Source of the DNA: Hibiscus mutabilis
Lineage: Eukaryota; Streptophyta; Magnoliopsida; Malvales; Malvaceae
NCBI GenBank assembly: GCA_019671005.1
Contig: CM033752.1
Location: 24,250,969-24,314,968, forward strand
DNA length: 64,000 bases
Direction: 5' to 3'
The notes below the pieces were generated by a model. That model saw only the letters and a program-made list of their open reading frames with translations. It searched no databases and was not told where the DNA came from. Below are positions 63,664 through 64,000 of the stretch, piece by piece (the stretch's first letter is position 1; every line of letters starts with the position of its first letter). The position numbers and the translations under genes are program-made.

Positions 63664-64000
63664 TGTAACACCCTATCCCAGGCTGGTAGGGATGTGGGTC
63701 AGGAAGTGTTATCGGAGAATAAAACGTTAGTCGGTGTGATACTATGCTCAAAGATTGATACAATATTACAGATGTACGGTGAGAACGATAAAGCAATGAG
63801 TCATGAATTGGGCCTAATTAAAATTTTTATAAACTTAGGGGGAGTTGAACCATAGATTTTAGGGACTTGCTAAGATTGATTAACAAATTTTTGGACATGG
63901 GTATCGATACGCCCAAGGGCCGTATCGATACGATATGGCAAAATTAACTACCAAAAATTTCAATAACAAGAGCCCGTACCGATACACTTCAAGTAGTATC
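63664..64000 (+). repeat. LTR start of a further element (I), cut by the window end
   Basis: TGTAACACCCTATCCCAGG is a new chromovirus-type LTR start inside H. It already shows the palindromes GTATCGATACG (near 63901 and 63921) and GTACCGATACAC (near 63975). The rest lies beyond the window. Confidence 0.65.

Overview
The window is plant nuclear DNA, almost certainly from a flowering plant (probably a eudicot). It is a repeat-rich, probably heterochromatic block built of nested and tandem transposable elements. The evidence is the set of families together: Athila-type and Ogre/Tat-type Ty3/gypsy elements, chromodomain-bearing gypsy elements with LTRs of about 3.4 kb, two Ty1/copia elements, a TTF-type hAT transposase relic, short inverted-repeat DNA elements and a tRNA-derived SINE. 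I found no convincing host protein gene, no functional tRNA or rRNA gene, and nothing bacterial. The species cannot be fixed from the sequence alone.

Layout. 1-8043 (+): the 3' two thirds of an Athila-like element (protease, RT, RNase H, integrase, extra 3' frame, complete 3' LTR), inserted into the RT of the next element. 8044-18806 (-): Ogre-like element A, with ORF1, gag, protease, a probable intron, RT, primer-binding site and a 2978 bp LTR. 18807-27065 (-): element B, a wrecked relative joined to A through the same central LTR. 27066-29271: AT-rich spacer with a hAT-like MITE and a SINE, both with target-site duplications. 29272-32984 (+): copia element with a 182 bp 5' LTR, cut off just after the RT YVDD motif. 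32985-33337: LTR fragment. 33338-50708 (+): two chromoviruses, D and E, in tandem, again sharing a central LTR; E's RT is split by a 689 bp hAT-type MITE. 50709-52849 (-): rearranged chromovirus fragment F. 52850-54245 (-): broken RRM plus DUF4283-like ORF, interrupted by a ~470 bp insertion. 54581-55220: MITE. 55409-57705 (-): decayed hAT transposase. 58901-62519 (-): second copia element with a solo Athila-like LTR inside its RT. 62520-64000 (+): LTR of one chromovirus interrupted by the LTR start of another.

Every long coding region carries stops or frameshifts, so the elements are relics, although PBS, PPT, TATA boxes and LTR ends are often intact. Insertion order can be read from the nesting: Ogre A before Athila; copia before the LTR at 32985 before D/E; the minus-strand copia before its solo LTR and before the LTR at 62520, which is older than the one at 63664; the RRM ORF before F.

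The most interesting signals are in non-coding parts. The Ogre leader holds two hairpins with an identical loop and different, base-paired stems, present in both A and B. The Ogre LTR holds a two-tier hairpin and the Ogre 3' UTR holds repeated structured units. The Athila 3' UTR holds four spaced hairpins. Two different lineages carry their own dispersed short palindromes (TTGCCNNGGCAA in Athila, GTAYCGRTAC in chromoviruses). I did not find a new multi-gene system; these recurring structured motifs are the best candidates for something undescribed.
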